Shown: positions 56,401-64,000, counted from the first letter of the stretch. The stretch: DNA of 64,000 nucleotides from Antribacter soli (GCF_021568775.1 NZ_JAKGSG010000036.1:1-64000), one strand, 5' to 3'. Notes: a model not told the origin generated them from the letters alone. Translations and numbers: made by a program.

Positions 56401-57762
56401 CCAGCACAGGTCACCGGTCTTCTTGGCGGCGTTGTTCGGCACCTGTCCGGCGACCGCGTCGGTGTCCTGCGAGCACGGGACGTAGGACCGTTCGACGAAC
56501 CCGGTGGTCAGGTCCCACCCGTCCCCGACCCAGGACGCCTGCGGATTGGACCCCGGAGACCGGGCGTCCAGCCCCGCCGAGGAGTACGACAGCGCCAGCG
56601 ACGGTGCCGGGCCCGCCGGCGGGGCCGGGACCTGGATCGGGTAGGACCAGGAGAAGTCGCCGGTCGCGCCGCCTGCGTTCCACGACGCGGACGGTGACAA
56701 GGGTGATGCACCCCAGTCGCCGGCCGACCCGGAATTCACCGGTGCCAACCCGATGTCCGTACCCGAGCCCGACTCGCTGGTGGTGGCCTGCATGATCGAG
56801 GGCTCTTCGGTGGCAGACAGCTCGCTGGTCGACGACGTGAACGTCGCCCCCTCGACGGACGCGCCGCCGGCGGGCAGCTCGACGGTGGCCGTCACCTTCT
56901 GCGCCGCCGGGTCGTTGACGGACGTCTCCAGCGGGACCAGCGCACACTCCGGAGCGTCGGGGGTCGTTGCCGCGCACTCGGGCACGCTCACCAGTGCCAG
57001 GCGTGAGCCGAATCCGCCGCCGAACGCCTGCGCGTACTGGGAGTAGGGGACGCTGAGGGTGATCGACGACGACTCGACGCTGGGCTCGGGCTCCGCCGTC
57101 ATCGCCGCCCCGTCGGCGCTGGCGACCTGCTGCGAGCTGGAAGCCTCCGGCTGCGCGCTCAGGTCGGTCAGGTCCAGAAGGACACCTACGCCCGACGCCT
57201 GCGCCGAGACCTGGTCGGCCACCTCGATCTGCAGGGTCGACGGCGCGGGCTCCCCGGGCACGGGCGCGACCTCCAGCTCCAGGCCGCCCACGGTCGACGT
57301 CCCGCCGGACTCGCCGACGTCGACGATCACCACACCCTCGGTGGGAAACGTCGCCGTCGGGACCGGCGGGACCGTGACCTGCGGGACCGGCTCGGCCGTC
57401 GCGACAACGGCTGTCGCGTCAACCTGCTCCGGCATGATCAGCTCAGCGATCGCCTCGGCAAGGTTCGCTCCGCGATCCTCGAGCGCGTCCAGCAGCGACT
57501 CCTGGGCGGCCAGGATCTGCACCGTGACCGGCGCGGCCGCGGCTGGGTCCGTGCCGAGCACGACCACCACGAGCCCAGCAACCGTGCCCGCCCACGCCCG
57601 CCGCGCACGGGCGGACAGCGACCAACGGCTACGGGCTGAGGTCTTGTTCCAGCTGCGCGTCACGAGCATTCCGTTCTGGCCTGCACGCGGCGCGGCGGGG
57701 CCCATCTTGCTGTCGCTTCGAGGGTCGCGGGGAGCGCGGGCCCCGCCGAGGATGCCGCTCAT
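50440..57762 (-). CDS. Secreted RHS/YD-repeat polymorphic toxin with Hint domain and unrecognised C-terminal domain
   Basis: The 2440-aa protein has a Sec signal segment (about 57-77, ending TDPAAAA), a low-complexity region, an SpvB-like segment (about 372-400, SYPIQVPAPPAGPAPSLALS), about a dozen YD repeats (such as SYDKVGRLTEV and YTYDQLGRRTTV), the RHS core (about 1950-2030, ending NPLTWSDPTGLY), a pretoxin region (GFVPGYGEAADLANCAWY), and a Hint autoprotease domain (2198-2333: CFVAGTLILTEDG, TAEHPFW, closing LVHN). The final ~107 residues (2334-2440) are the presumed toxin, of no family I recognise. Hint cleavage would release it. ATG at 57762 overlaps the LamG-gene stop (ATGA); ATG at 57669 gives a more conventional signal peptide. 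Confidence 0.93.
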   Translation of the reverse strand: MSGILGGARAPRDPRSDSKMGPAAPRAGQNGMLVTRSWNKTSARSRWSLSARARRAWAGTVAGLVVVVLGTDPAAAAPVTVQILAAQESLLDALEDRGANLAEAIAELIMPEQVDATAVVATAEPVPQVTVPPVPTATFPTEGVVIVDVGESGGTSTVGGLELEVAPVPGEPAPSTLQIEVADQVSAQASGVGVLLDLTDLSAQPEASSSQQVASADGAAMTAEPEPSVESSSITLSVPYSQYAQAFGGGFGSRLALVSVPECAATTPDAPECALVPLETSVNDPAAQKVTATVELPAGGASVEGATFTSSTSELSATEEPSIMQATTSESGSGTDIGLAPVNSGSAGDWGASPLSPSASWNAGGATGDFSWSYPIQVPAPPAGPAPSLALSYSSAGLDARSPGSNPQASWVGDGWDLTTGFVERSYVPCSQDTDAVAGQVPNNAAKKTGDLCWGLDNANLVFDGHALQLFKDDADVWRVKDEDGTKVQHLNGASNGDGGGAVDGVGEHWVVTTTDGTVYTFGASTESTWTVPVYGNHPGEPGHVAAFTGSDQVQAWRWLLESVRDTSGNVMRYHYQAEKNYYASGGGEDGVKEYTRGGYPTSIEYGLREGVTTAPYRVEFATAQRCMPTGGHPCGLVDLKNPQAAAWFDTPLDLVCDSSTSCPRVQTPAFFTTQRLTTIATTVHTGGDYKPVDIWSLAQEFRDPGDTLGYTLWLSSITRKAANGTVDTGDDFALDPVWFTGDPLQNRVASGTLGRPALNRYRVEGIHTETGATISISYELPDAHKCTAEPTSPEGNRKLCFPVEWQEPDGKEVVGYFHKYVVTQVTQTPNAISEAVGIQTNYVYDANGPYWGKTDSPLTRITDRTWSELRGFPTVTTFTGAAHEVGQEKTETKYYLGIDARTLDADLDGTGGQPAVSPTDKPRLAGQPFQTTTYDGANPVSTTVTVPQVAETGRKSDPYLTDDVDPTVVATRITGTETTGAVYGRDGAADAVTRTVTTMDEYGQVTQVADSGDLATGDDDLCTTVTYDRRDALATRHVMGAANRTTTVSTPCGAGPALPGDLVTVQGAEFDNSGRPTKSLSLHPDTPLGPDGQPNLLTVSTVIYDDLGRPIENTDVLNRITRTTFDPQGAGVPASVTTTSPDPDGTGPVEKSVTTTQLDPLRGVPVKVTDPNGKITTASYDKVGRLTEVWLPERQGKSPSLMHEYSLSATGINAVVTKTLGADGSTYHSSASIYDGLGRVVQSQAESADAKHRVYDGNKNLLETGLLATDTTFDTAGRPIATTSPWYAHGTPSAHLFQPTEQAPATTQVTYDGAGRATVERFFVGNPEDPTAARTEKWRTTTEYDGLTTTVVPPDGGTPTASTIDARGRTTTLTQYLRDPVANAGARTAADVRQLATQVTSYRHDVAGRLTGMTDAAGSVWSYSYDWAGRQTRAVDPDAGTTTTSYDLAGQVTTATNGAGQTLAYTYDQLGRRTTVRDGSVTGPVRARWVYDQLTDAAGVPLTGTSAVTVKGQTTASLRFLTPTTTPEDTTTAYVTSTTGYDAAYRPTGTTTRLGTDARLGALSGDTYTTGYEYTPGGTLTRTILPAITSSTGVQVLGKETVTTTYDTASQPSWLSGGFGWGTYVADSRTDAYGRTAALDLGTTYGAVVSYQYEHGTARLTNIALDRERINYTDLNVTYAYDQAGNVTSIKDQPGNPALAGPTHEDNQCFTYDALRRLTQAHTAVSGACPTGSPTPASVGGAAPYWAEYGYDAAGNRTGQKVHATDGTTNTTLTQYQLGDGLNTADNAGPHAVVGTTTKAFPTADTTGTPTSTTTAAYTYDDTGRTLTRPGAAQADQTLTWDPESELTSLTANDGAREFVYTADGNRIARFNGNTVSVTLHDGTELTLEKTSGTLTAQRCYTFKGQTVAVRTKAGLGGVTSLVNDHHGTTIASVANTIWTTTSVQRTYTDPFGQLRGGTRPPGANDGFLGKQHDSTGLTLIGARFYDETLGRFATVDPVMDLADPQQWNAYAYSNNNPLTWSDPTGLYAGAMIEDGGVAWGSTKAAGAGTAARADSPSKAVATATKETNTPANPLFLDGGPVDDRINETIKLTAEIGAAIAASCISGWASAGHCALDGAGFVPGYGEAADLANCAWYASAGEAANAGLSCIGAVPGVIGWTATGVKLAGNAGVLDEALAAVARACKTGTCGIPGGTCFVAGTLILTEDGRKPIEEIEVGDKVWAKDFETGEDVLRTVDKTYIRHVETLFELTIDGEVLTTTAEHPFWVEGRGWVDAVDLTVGDLLVTPESRAVVEAIAVEPQGEPVTVYNFRVEGLHNYYALAGGTPVLVHNADYSGVTHFADGDIFAHSLRTGGGELELMAQVRVAGSTLYLDDLSVFAAGGNALERVPMGPVAVGALRNDILDMAREQGFSRVEISYVRFFENGTVRRPGRVGFDVE
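50443..50763 (-). other. C-terminal toxin domain of the RHS protein
   Basis: This ~107-codon tip lies after the Hint domain's closing HN. It reads SGVTHFADGDIFAHSL, then VRVAGSTLYLDDLSVFAAGG and ALRNDILDMAREQGFSRVEI, ending RRPGRVGFDVE. It looks alpha/beta with no Cys. The ALRND...AxxQGF pattern recurs in tips of other RHS proteins from memory, without a known activity to my knowledge. Confidence 0.6.
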
Positions 57763-60700
57763 GACTGTGCCGGGGTGAAGAGAACGTCCACCCAGAAGCC
57801 GTCCGTTGTGCTCTCGGTCGGGAACCCGGCCTGGTCCCAGACATAGACCCCACCGGGCGCGGGAGTCGTCAACGCCCCACGCGTCCGAGACGTGGCCATG
57901 CCGTTGTAGTTCGTGGAGTACCGGCCAACCGGTGCGTGGTAACCCACGATCAGCTCGGCGCCGGAACTGACCGCCACAGGGTCGGCGAACGTGAGCGTCT
58001 GCCACCCCGAAGCCGTCTCACCGGTGAACGTGCCCGACGCGAGCAGCGTCCCTCCCGCAGTCCACAGGTACCCGGTGTGCGTTCCCGTGTTCTGCGAGCC
58101 CTTGTAGAACCGGATGCCCGTCACAAGTCCAGGCGCGGCCACCTTCACCCGCGTCCCCACAGTGATCTGGCGCGAGGTCGCCTCGTTGACCACCGCGGGA
58201 GTGTCCGACGTCGTCCACAACGACTCCACCGGGCCGAACGGGGCGGTCGGCGCCTGCTCCACCGAGTCCTTGACGGTGGGATCCAGCGGGGCGAAGCCCG
58301 TAGCAGGATCGGCCGCGAAGTCCGTCGCCTCAGCGCCCTGGCACAGCCTTCGGATCTTCGCCGGTCCGACGACCTCACCGGTGAAGACGCGCACGTCATC
58401 GACCAGGCCGTGCCAGTTCCCGTCCGCCTGCTTGTGCCGCCCGACCGTCAGACCACCGGGCGAGTACCACGACGAGGTGTAGTGGGTGGTTGCCGCCGCC
58501 CCGGGGATCGCTGTCCCGGGTGCCTCGGCGATACCCACATCACACACCCGCAACGAGATCTCATCCGCCCCGGCGTCGTGCACCGCCACCAGCTGCACCC
58601 ACGTTCCAGGGTTGACCTTGTCCTCGGCGTTCGCCTGTACCGACGTACCAACCACGTCTGCGTCGAACATCGTGAACGACCAGCAACCCGGCCCGTCAGC
58701 GCCGGCCGGGCAGTCCCGGTCCCGGTACCCCAGCTCGAACCCGGACACGTTCAGCCCGTCCTGCCCCACGGCAGTGGCGAACCTGCCCGTGCCCACCGCG
58801 GCCGGATCGAGCCGGACCCGCGCTGAGACCACAAAGCTCTCTCGCGTATCGATGACCGGACCTGAAGTGGCCGCCCAGTCGTCACCGTCCGAGGAGAACG
58901 CCAGGTCACCGGTGCGCGCCCCGAACTCCGTCAACGCACCTTGCTCACGCGCGGGCGCACCACCCGACGGCACCAACGGCAACGCTCCCCTGCCCGAGGT
59001 GTCGTGGTAGGGCGCGGCCTGGTCGTCGAAGGTCCACGCGCCGTCCTCGACCGCCTCGGCCACGTCGAACTTGTACGTCGTAGGCAAGGACGCATTGCCT
59101 GCGTCGTCGATCGCCTGCACGTACAGGTAGTGCGGTCCGGCGGTCTGCGGGGCCCACCAGATGTCCAGCGACATGTCGGCCGCGGTGTGGTAGCCACTGC
59201 CCATCGCGGGGTCGTCAAAGCCCCACGCATAGCGCGCGACGTCCGTGTCCGACGTTGCGGGCGTGAACGTGAACTTGCCCACGACCCCGACACCGCCAGC
59301 CTCCGTCGCCGGATAGTTCGACGAGGTCACCGTCGGCGGTTCGGGCGCCACCGGGTCAAACACGAAACGACAGCCCGTCATCGGACCAAAAGCCCCGCTG
59401 TCGGCATCCTGGCCACCGGTGCGGAACTCATACCTCCCGTTTGGCGTCAGCTTGCCCACCGGAACCGGAACATTGAACTCGTTGTTGGAGCTCTCGGGAC
59501 GGCTCGCCTGGGTCCCGTCCCCGTCCCAGGCATCCCACGCGAACCCCCCCGTGTCGAGGTTGACGATGTCCAGGTTCGCCGCAACCGACTCATCGTCCGG
59601 GTCGTCCACCCGCCAGTAGATCGTCGGCGTCGACCGCAGCTTCGGATACGGCTGGGTCACCACGCACGGGATCTCGTTCGGGCTTGTCACCTTGATGCCC
59701 CACGGCAGGCCCGGCGCCTTGTCTTCGACGTTCAGCCACAGGTACGGCTGACCGGACCCAGCGTTGCCGCTGTTGAACTTCTTCCAGCCGTACATGTCCC
59801 CTTCGTTGGACGCCTTGAGGCCGAAGGTTATCTGCGGGTCGGCGTGGTCGGACGCCCACTGGATCTGGGAACGAGCTGAGATGCCCACCCAACCCGCACC
59901 GCACGCGCCGTCGTGCCCCCTCGTGTCGTACGAGGTGCTCTGATACGACAGCCAGCCCGGCTGAGCGTTCCAGCGTGTCCCCGTACCGACGCCTCCGGTG
60001 TGCCAGAACTCCCAGCCACGTGCCTCGCACGAGTAGGACCAGTTCGCCCACAGGCCGATGTGCGCATCAAGGATGACGCGGCCAGCGAATTCCGCGGTCT
60101 GGAACTGGAGGAACGACCGCGCCACGGTGCTTCCGTTGAACGTCCCCAGGCGCAGCTCCGCATCGTTCGACTTGTCCACCGTCGAGTCCGACTGGACCCA
60201 GGTATCGAACCCGGCTCGGCTCAGCTCCGGGTCCACGATCACCGGGTACACCGTGTCCGGATCGCTCAGGAAACCCATGTCCGGACGCAGCACCATCCGC
60301 ACCGCCTGCGGATGATCCGCGACCACAGCGGCCGCCACCGTCTCGGAGGTCGGCTCCTCGACGGACATCGACGACTCCGCCATCGCCGCTGTTTCGCCCA
60401 CGCCGGCGCCGGCCGTCACGGGTTGCAGCTCTACCCCAACCGGGAACTGCCGGTCCGACTCCGGCTCCGGCGAGCTCGCCGCAGCCGCGACCCGCGGGTC
60501 CACCTCATCGGTGCCCGCCGCCTCGGGAGCGGCCTCGGACTCCGAGGCCGTCGAGGTGAGCAGCGACGGCGCGGCGAACGACTCAGGCTCAGACAGGCTC
60601 GGAGCCTCGAACGGCTCGTCAGCGACCGCCGAGCGATACACCGAAGCGGCCTCGACCCGCTCGAGCGCCGCGTCGCTGACCCCGCCCCAGCCCGCCGGCG

Positions 60701-61571
60701 GCAGCGGCGTGCGCTCGCGCGTTCCGGCCACCCAGTCCTGGGCAACCGGGTGCAAGCGGTCGCCGTCTGCCACCGCGTCCCACATCATCGGCTCCGGCAC
60801 GACGCTCGCCGCAGTGGCCCCGTCGCTGCCCAGCAGCTCCAGCCCGCCCGCGCCGTCGAACCGGACCCCGCCCTCAGAGGCGACCTGAACAGGCAGCTCG
60901 ACCTCGGACGCCGGAGCCTGCGCGATCACGAAGAAGACCTCTGCGCCCGAGGTGTTGACCTCGACCACCACATCGACGCCCACGCCGGCGGCGTCCTGCC
61001 ACGTCGCACGCGGACCGTCCAGCACCGGCGTGGGAAGGTCACCCTCCCAGCCGAGCGACTGCCGAGTCCCATCCTGTGCCGTGAGCTCGACCAACGACTG
61101 CGGCGACGTCGCATCACCCGCACCTCCGGCAGAGATCACCACGTCACCCGGTACCGCCACCGGGCGGACCAGGCCGTCGTCGAACACCAGCGTGGTGTCC
61201 ACCGGCGCCCAGTCCTCCAGCGCCGTACCGTCACCGCCGGTCTGCAGCCAGCGCGGGCCGCTCGACTGTCCCAGCGCGATCGTGCCGTCCGGGAGCCACA
61301 AGGTCTCCCCCGACTCCCCCCGGGAGGACAAGTCCTCGACCGGCTCGCCCGTCGCCACCGCCAGAGCAGCAGCCCTGCCACCGTCAGACGCGAACAGGTA
61401 CCCGTCCTGCGTGCGATCCATCCCCGACGTGTCCACCGGCTCGGCCAGCGTGACACCTGCCTCCGCAGGTGCCGGCGACGTCGGCGACGCCCACGCCGAA
61501 CCACCCGACACCACGATCAGAGCAACGACACCCGCAACCACGCGGGCGCCGGCGCGCGACGACCAGCCCAT
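57759..61571 (-). CDS. Secreted multidomain protein: DNRLRE, LamG and DUF4082 domains
   Basis: The 1270-aa protein has a Sec signal peptide (MGWSSRAGARVVAGV, cleavage near SAWA-S). A Pro/Ser/Glu-rich region leads to a DNRLRE-type module (about 445-615, ELRLGTFNGSTVARSFLQF), an Ig-like/fibronectin-like segment (about 640-840), a LamG-type lectin/concanavalin fold (about 843-1060) and DUF4082 (about 1119-1270, TGIRFYKGSQNTGTHTGYLW). It is likely an extracellular, carbohydrate-binding partner of the RHS protein, whose start it overlaps (ATGA). ATG at 61571 has GGAGGA 8 nt upstream; a TTG at 61586 is disfavoured. Confidence 0.88.
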   Translation of the reverse strand: MGWSSRAGARVVAGVVALIVVSGGSAWASPTSPAPAEAGVTLAEPVDTSGMDRTQDGYLFASDGGRAAALAVATGEPVEDLSSRGESGETLWLPDGTIALGQSSGPRWLQTGGDGTALEDWAPVDTTLVFDDGLVRPVAVPGDVVISAGGAGDATSPQSLVELTAQDGTRQSLGWEGDLPTPVLDGPRATWQDAAGVGVDVVVEVNTSGAEVFFVIAQAPASEVELPVQVASEGGVRFDGAGGLELLGSDGATAASVVPEPMMWDAVADGDRLHPVAQDWVAGTRERTPLPPAGWGGVSDAALERVEAASVYRSAVADEPFEAPSLSEPESFAAPSLLTSTASESEAAPEAAGTDEVDPRVAAAASSPEPESDRQFPVGVELQPVTAGAGVGETAAMAESSMSVEEPTSETVAAAVVADHPQAVRMVLRPDMGFLSDPDTVYPVIVDPELSRAGFDTWVQSDSTVDKSNDAELRLGTFNGSTVARSFLQFQTAEFAGRVILDAHIGLWANWSYSCEARGWEFWHTGGVGTGTRWNAQPGWLSYQSTSYDTRGHDGACGAGWVGISARSQIQWASDHADPQITFGLKASNEGDMYGWKKFNSGNAGSGQPYLWLNVEDKAPGLPWGIKVTSPNEIPCVVTQPYPKLRSTPTIYWRVDDPDDESVAANLDIVNLDTGGFAWDAWDGDGTQASRPESSNNEFNVPVPVGKLTPNGRYEFRTGGQDADSGAFGPMTGCRFVFDPVAPEPPTVTSSNYPATEAGGVGVVGKFTFTPATSDTDVARYAWGFDDPAMGSGYHTAADMSLDIWWAPQTAGPHYLYVQAIDDAGNASLPTTYKFDVAEAVEDGAWTFDDQAAPYHDTSGRGALPLVPSGGAPAREQGALTEFGARTGDLAFSSDGDDWAATSGPVIDTRESFVVSARVRLDPAAVGTGRFATAVGQDGLNVSGFELGYRDRDCPAGADGPGCWSFTMFDADVVGTSVQANAEDKVNPGTWVQLVAVHDAGADEISLRVCDVGIAEAPGTAIPGAAATTHYTSSWYSPGGLTVGRHKQADGNWHGLVDDVRVFTGEVVGPAKIRRLCQGAEATDFAADPATGFAPLDPTVKDSVEQAPTAPFGPVESLWTTSDTPAVVNEATSRQITVGTRVKVAAPGLVTGIRFYKGSQNTGTHTGYLWTAGGTLLASGTFTGETASGWQTLTFADPVAVSSGAELIVGYHAPVGRYSTNYNGMATSRTRGALTTPAPGGVYVWDQAGFPTESTTDGFWVDVLFTPAQS

Positions 61572-61805
61572 CAGACATTCCTCCAACGCCCAGGAACGCC
61601 CCAGAGCAGGCGAAATTTAACACTCCAGAAAAAGCCCTCAGACCGCGCCGACGGGTGAAATCAGCCCCCCTGGGGGCACGGTGGCGGCCCACTCGGGAAG
61701 CACTGCCGTGCTCGGGCTCGGCGCCCAACCGATTGAGCCAGAGGGGAGATCGCTCGCAGGACTGCGCCGCTGCGGTAGGTCGGGGCAAGCGCGAGCCCAG
61801 TACTT
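61572..61805. promoter_or_regulatory. Upstream region of the LamG-RHS operon
   Basis: The first ~60 bp are AT-richer than the rest. A minus-strand TAAATT (about 61619-61614) is a possible -10 for the LamG-RHS-immunity operon; I cannot place a matching -35. The region also separates the operon from the recombinase gene. No gene is supported here. Confidence 0.3.
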
Positions 61806-62798
61806 TCAGAGTCCGAGCGCACGACTTGATGTGTTCGTCATCTCTTCGATCGGCCGGATGTGGTGGTGCACGAGAGTGGCGAGGTCACGGTGCCTGGTCT
61901 GGGCCGCGATCCGGTCCAGCGGCACGCCCGCCATCGCGGCCGTGGTCGCGTGGCCGGCGCGCAGCGAGTGGGTCGACACACGGTCGGCCGGGACGCCGGC
62001 GTCCCTCGCACGATCGTGGACTACCCGGCAGATCGTCCGTCCGGACAGCGCCTCGGGTCCGGCCGTGCCGTCCGCGGCCACACGCGTGAACAGCGCCCCC
62101 GGCCGCGTGCCACGGACTTGCAGCCAGGCGCGCACCGCCTCGACGGGGTCGGTGGCCCGGCCGGCGCCGGCCGCCGCCGCGATGACCTGTCCCCGTCCGT
62201 CGGGGTCGGTCTTGGACCGGCGCACCGTCACCAGAATCCCGCCCGGTTCGAACGCCAGGTCGGCCAAGGTGAGGGCGGCAAGCTCTGGGCGGCGCAGCGC
62301 GGAGGCGAAGCCGAGCAGGATCAGGGCGCGGTCGCGGACCCCGGTCGTGGTGCCGGCGTCGATGACCTCAACAATGCAACAGATGTCCTCGCCCAGCAGC
62401 GGGCGGGATTGACGGCGCGGCGCCACACCGATGATGCGACGCAGGCCCCGGCGGACCCGCCCGACGGTCGCGTCGGCGATCGGGTTGGGCAGGGCGGTGC
62501 GGAGGTGCTCGTACCGGATGGCGGCGCAAGCCAGGTCGAGAGTCGCGTAGGACTTGCCCTGGTGGGCCCGGTCGGTGAGGTAGGCACACACCGTCGCTGA
62601 ATCGGCGGGCAGCGCCTGCATGCCGCGGCCCGCGCACCACCTGGCGAAGATGCGCCATGCCGAGGCATAGACGGCCAGGGTGCTGGAGGCGTGCTCCGCG
62701 GCGACCGCCGCGACGATGCGATCGATGTCTTCGGCAGTCAGGCCGGGCGGGAGTGCCTGGTCGGCGCGGGCGGGAGCGGGTATCAATGAGGTAGTCAC
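61806..62798 (-). CDS. Tyrosine-recombinase-family protein with nucleophile Tyr replaced by His
   Basis: The 330-aa protein has an N-terminal SAM-like core-binding domain (about 25-125; SSTLAVYASAWRIFARWC) and a C-terminal catalytic domain (about 140-325). The usual residues are present: Arg in ASALRRPELAAL, Lys in RRSKTD, HSLRAGH (HxxR) and the TRHRD His. At the expected nucleophile the sequence is LVHHHIRP instead of the LV-x-HYIRP I recall for relatives; the codon is CAC, one base from TAC. It may be inactive. GTG at 62798 is chosen because the conserved N-terminus begins there; no strong SD. Confidence 0.85.
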   Translation of the reverse strand: MTTSLIPAPARADQALPPGLTAEDIDRIVAAVAAEHASSTLAVYASAWRIFARWCAGRGMQALPADSATVCAYLTDRAHQGKSYATLDLACAAIRYEHLRTALPNPIADATVGRVRRGLRRIIGVAPRRQSRPLLGEDICCIVEVIDAGTTTGVRDRALILLGFASALRRPELAALTLADLAFEPGGILVTVRRSKTDPDGRGQVIAAAAGAGRATDPVEAVRAWLQVRGTRPGALFTRVAADGTAGPEALSGRTICRVVHDRARDAGVPADRVSTHSLRAGHATTAAMAGVPLDRIAAQTRHRDLATLVHHHIRPIEEMTNTSSRALGL

Positions 62799-62970
62799 AG
62801 CAGCCGTGATACCGGCCGACCGGAACGGCGGCTCGCTACGTCCGCAAAACCGGGTTTCTGGCGGGGTCAGAGGACCCGCACACGGTCGCAACGGAGCGGG
62901 GCCCAGCTCGTTGACCTTCCGGGCTGCCAGAGTCTCGTGACCGGTTCCTTCAGGTCCGGTCGGTGTGGTG

Positions 62971-64000
62971 TCACGGCGACAGCACAGGGTCGACGGAGTA
63001 GATCGTCTCAACGCTGTCCCCGTTGGCCACGAGGACCTCTGGGAGCTTCTCGGCGAGGTCGTCGACCACGTCCACGACTGGGCCGTACGCGACAGCGAGG
63101 GTCAGGACGGCGCGGGCGTCGTCGCCTGTGCAAAGCTCGCACAGGTACAGGATGGCGCCTCGCAGTTCTGGTGTCATCGGCGTCGTGGTGACGAGCCGGA
63201 CAGCGTGTGTGATCTCGTCCCGGGCCGTGTGCGCCCGCACCGCCGCGGGAACCAGCCCTTCGCGGGTTTGTGCGTCCTCGGCGTCGCGGTACTCGGCGAG
63301 GGCCTCGGCGGTGAAGCCTCCGGCGACGAGGCCGTGAACGGACCGCTCAGTGAATCGGCGGCGGGTGTCGCCCGTGAGACTGTCGCGATACCGCCGAATC
63401 TCGTCGAACTGCCCCAGCCTGCCCAGGGCGTGCGCTAGCGCGCCGCTGAGATCTTCATGGTCCGACGCGTGGGCGTGGCTCATGACTTCCTCGACGGAAA
63501 TAACGGCGCTAGGGCCTCCCGCGTAGTCTAGTGCCCGGAAGAGTAGGGATCGGCGCTCGCTAGAGAGGGACCCTTTCGCGATCGTCAGGACCGCTGCAAG
63601 GTATTCGCGAGCCTGCTTTGCGAGACCGAGTTCGATCGAAGTGTCTGCGATCAGGAGTGCGGCCTCCGCCCGTTTCGAGTCGGTGCTCAGTCGATCCAGG
63701 CGCGCCACGGCGACGTCGAGGATGGTGACTGCAGTGGCCGGATTGAGGTACTGGCGTGCAGCATCCGCGAGTAGGGCGAGCCACCATGCATCAACATATG
63801 GCGCCTTGGGCAGGACAATCGTCAGGAGCTCGATCACCTGGGCTCGCGCCGCTGGGTTGATGGGGGCGATGTACCGCATCACGTCGAGTAGCGAGTGCGG
63901 GTCAATTCGGCCGGATGGCAGACCTTCCGCGAAGGTGGCGACCACCTCTTCCACGACGTCCCGCGCTCGGTCAACCTCATTTGCACGAGCCAGCGTCGCC
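62971..64000 (-). CDS. Helical-repeat (TPR-like) protein, partial
   Basis: At least 342 codons are open from the window edge to the stop at 62971, with no stop up to 64000, so the N-terminus lies outside. It is entirely helical. Repeated motifs of 30-40 residues are visible, such as LARANEVDRARDVVEEV, LADAARQYLNPATAVTILDVAV, IADTSIELGLAKQAREYLAAVL and ALGRLGQFDEIRRYRDSLTG. This suggests a TPR-type solenoid. No catalytic domain is visible in the part here; such repeats often end STAND or signalling proteins. It lies next to the recombinase (172-bp gap), and its base composition is slightly less GC-rich than core genes. Confidence 0.6.
   Translation of the reverse strand, partial: ATLARANEVDRARDVVEEVVATFAEGLPSGRIDPHSLLDVMRYIAPINPAARAQVIELLTIVLPKAPYVDAWWLALLADAARQYLNPATAVTILDVAVARLDRLSTDSKRAEAALLIADTSIELGLAKQAREYLAAVLTIAKGSLSSERRSLLFRALDYAGGPSAVISVEEVMSHAHASDHEDLSGALAHALGRLGQFDEIRRYRDSLTGDTRRRFTERSVHGLVAGGFTAEALAEYRDAEDAQTREGLVPAAVRAHTARDEITHAVRLVTTTPMTPELRGAILYLCELCTGDDARAVLTLAVAYGPVVDVVDDLAEKLPEVLVANGDSVETIYSVDPVLSP

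Noticed and set aside
50440..57762. RHS protein as a Tc insecticidal toxin or T6SS effector
   Set aside because: It has an N-terminal Sec signal, no PAAR or VgrG partner and no TcA/TcB gene nearby; a secreted Gram-positive RHS toxin fits better.

Overview
The window is very GC-rich, densely coded, and rich in GTG starts and 1-4 nt gene overlaps. It carries actinobacterial marker genes (SepH, DUF3710, DUF4193, DUF3093, a SARP regulator, an F420-dependent glucose-6-phosphate dehydrogenase). Having a ParC-type topoisomerase IV subunit as well points to Micrococcales, perhaps a relative of Cellulomonas/Cellulosimicrobium/Promicromonospora; the genus is a guess. No rRNA, tRNA or CRISPR array was seen.

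Region 1 (1-20 kb) is conserved chromosome. Aconitase (acnA) lies behind a perfect 18-bp palindrome. Then follow a DUF5701 gene, a TRAM-domain RNA methyltransferase, an APC permease, two TrkA K+-regulatory proteins, DUF3159, an OB-fold protein, DUF3710, dut, DUF3093, DUF4193 and suhB. From the methyltransferase to suhB the order matches, from memory, the Mycobacterium tuberculosis block Rv2689c-Rv2701c. Next come a TRIC-like channel, sepH (cell division), a long acyl-CoA dehydrogenase, thymidine kinase, a phosphodiesterase and DUF5998.

Region 2 (19.7-34 kb) holds a divergent LysR/MFS pair and then a small putative regulatory cassette: a lipoprotein gene, a secreted crystallin-like protein gene and a large SARP regulator (BTAD + NB-ARC + TPR). 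Three heptamers with 11-bp spacing, placed just before a -10 element, precede the lipoprotein gene and look like a SARP operator. A GNAT/acyl-CoA-synthetase fusion (Pat-like), an NhaC antiporter and parC follow.

Region 3 (33.8-49.4 kb) is metabolic. It has a hydrolase, a decayed YciI-like gene, a GNAT gene overlapping a macrodomain gene, and a leucine/isovalerate-type catabolic locus (biotin-dependent carboxylase beta and alpha subunits, HMG-CoA lyase, acyl-CoA dehydrogenase, enoyl-CoA hydratase). The locus has a divergent TetR gene and two copies of a GGTTAAC-N4-GTTAACC operator at its two divergent promoters. F420-dependent G6P dehydrogenase (fgd) and a HAD phosphatase appear to be in the same carboxylase operon. 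A second GNAT gene and cobalamin-dependent methionine synthase (metH) follow, with a 19-bp perfect palindrome between them.

Region 4 (49.4-64 kb) is accessory. A tandem-repeat intergenic region and a 3'-truncated TauD-like gene border a minus-strand polymorphic-toxin island: a secreted LamG/DUF4082 protein, a 2440-residue secreted RHS/YD-repeat protein ending in a pretoxin segment, a Hint domain and a ~107-residue unrecognised C-terminal domain, and then a 74-residue candidate immunity gene. On the far side lie a tyrosine recombinase whose nucleophilic Tyr is apparently replaced by His, and a helical-repeat protein that runs off the window.
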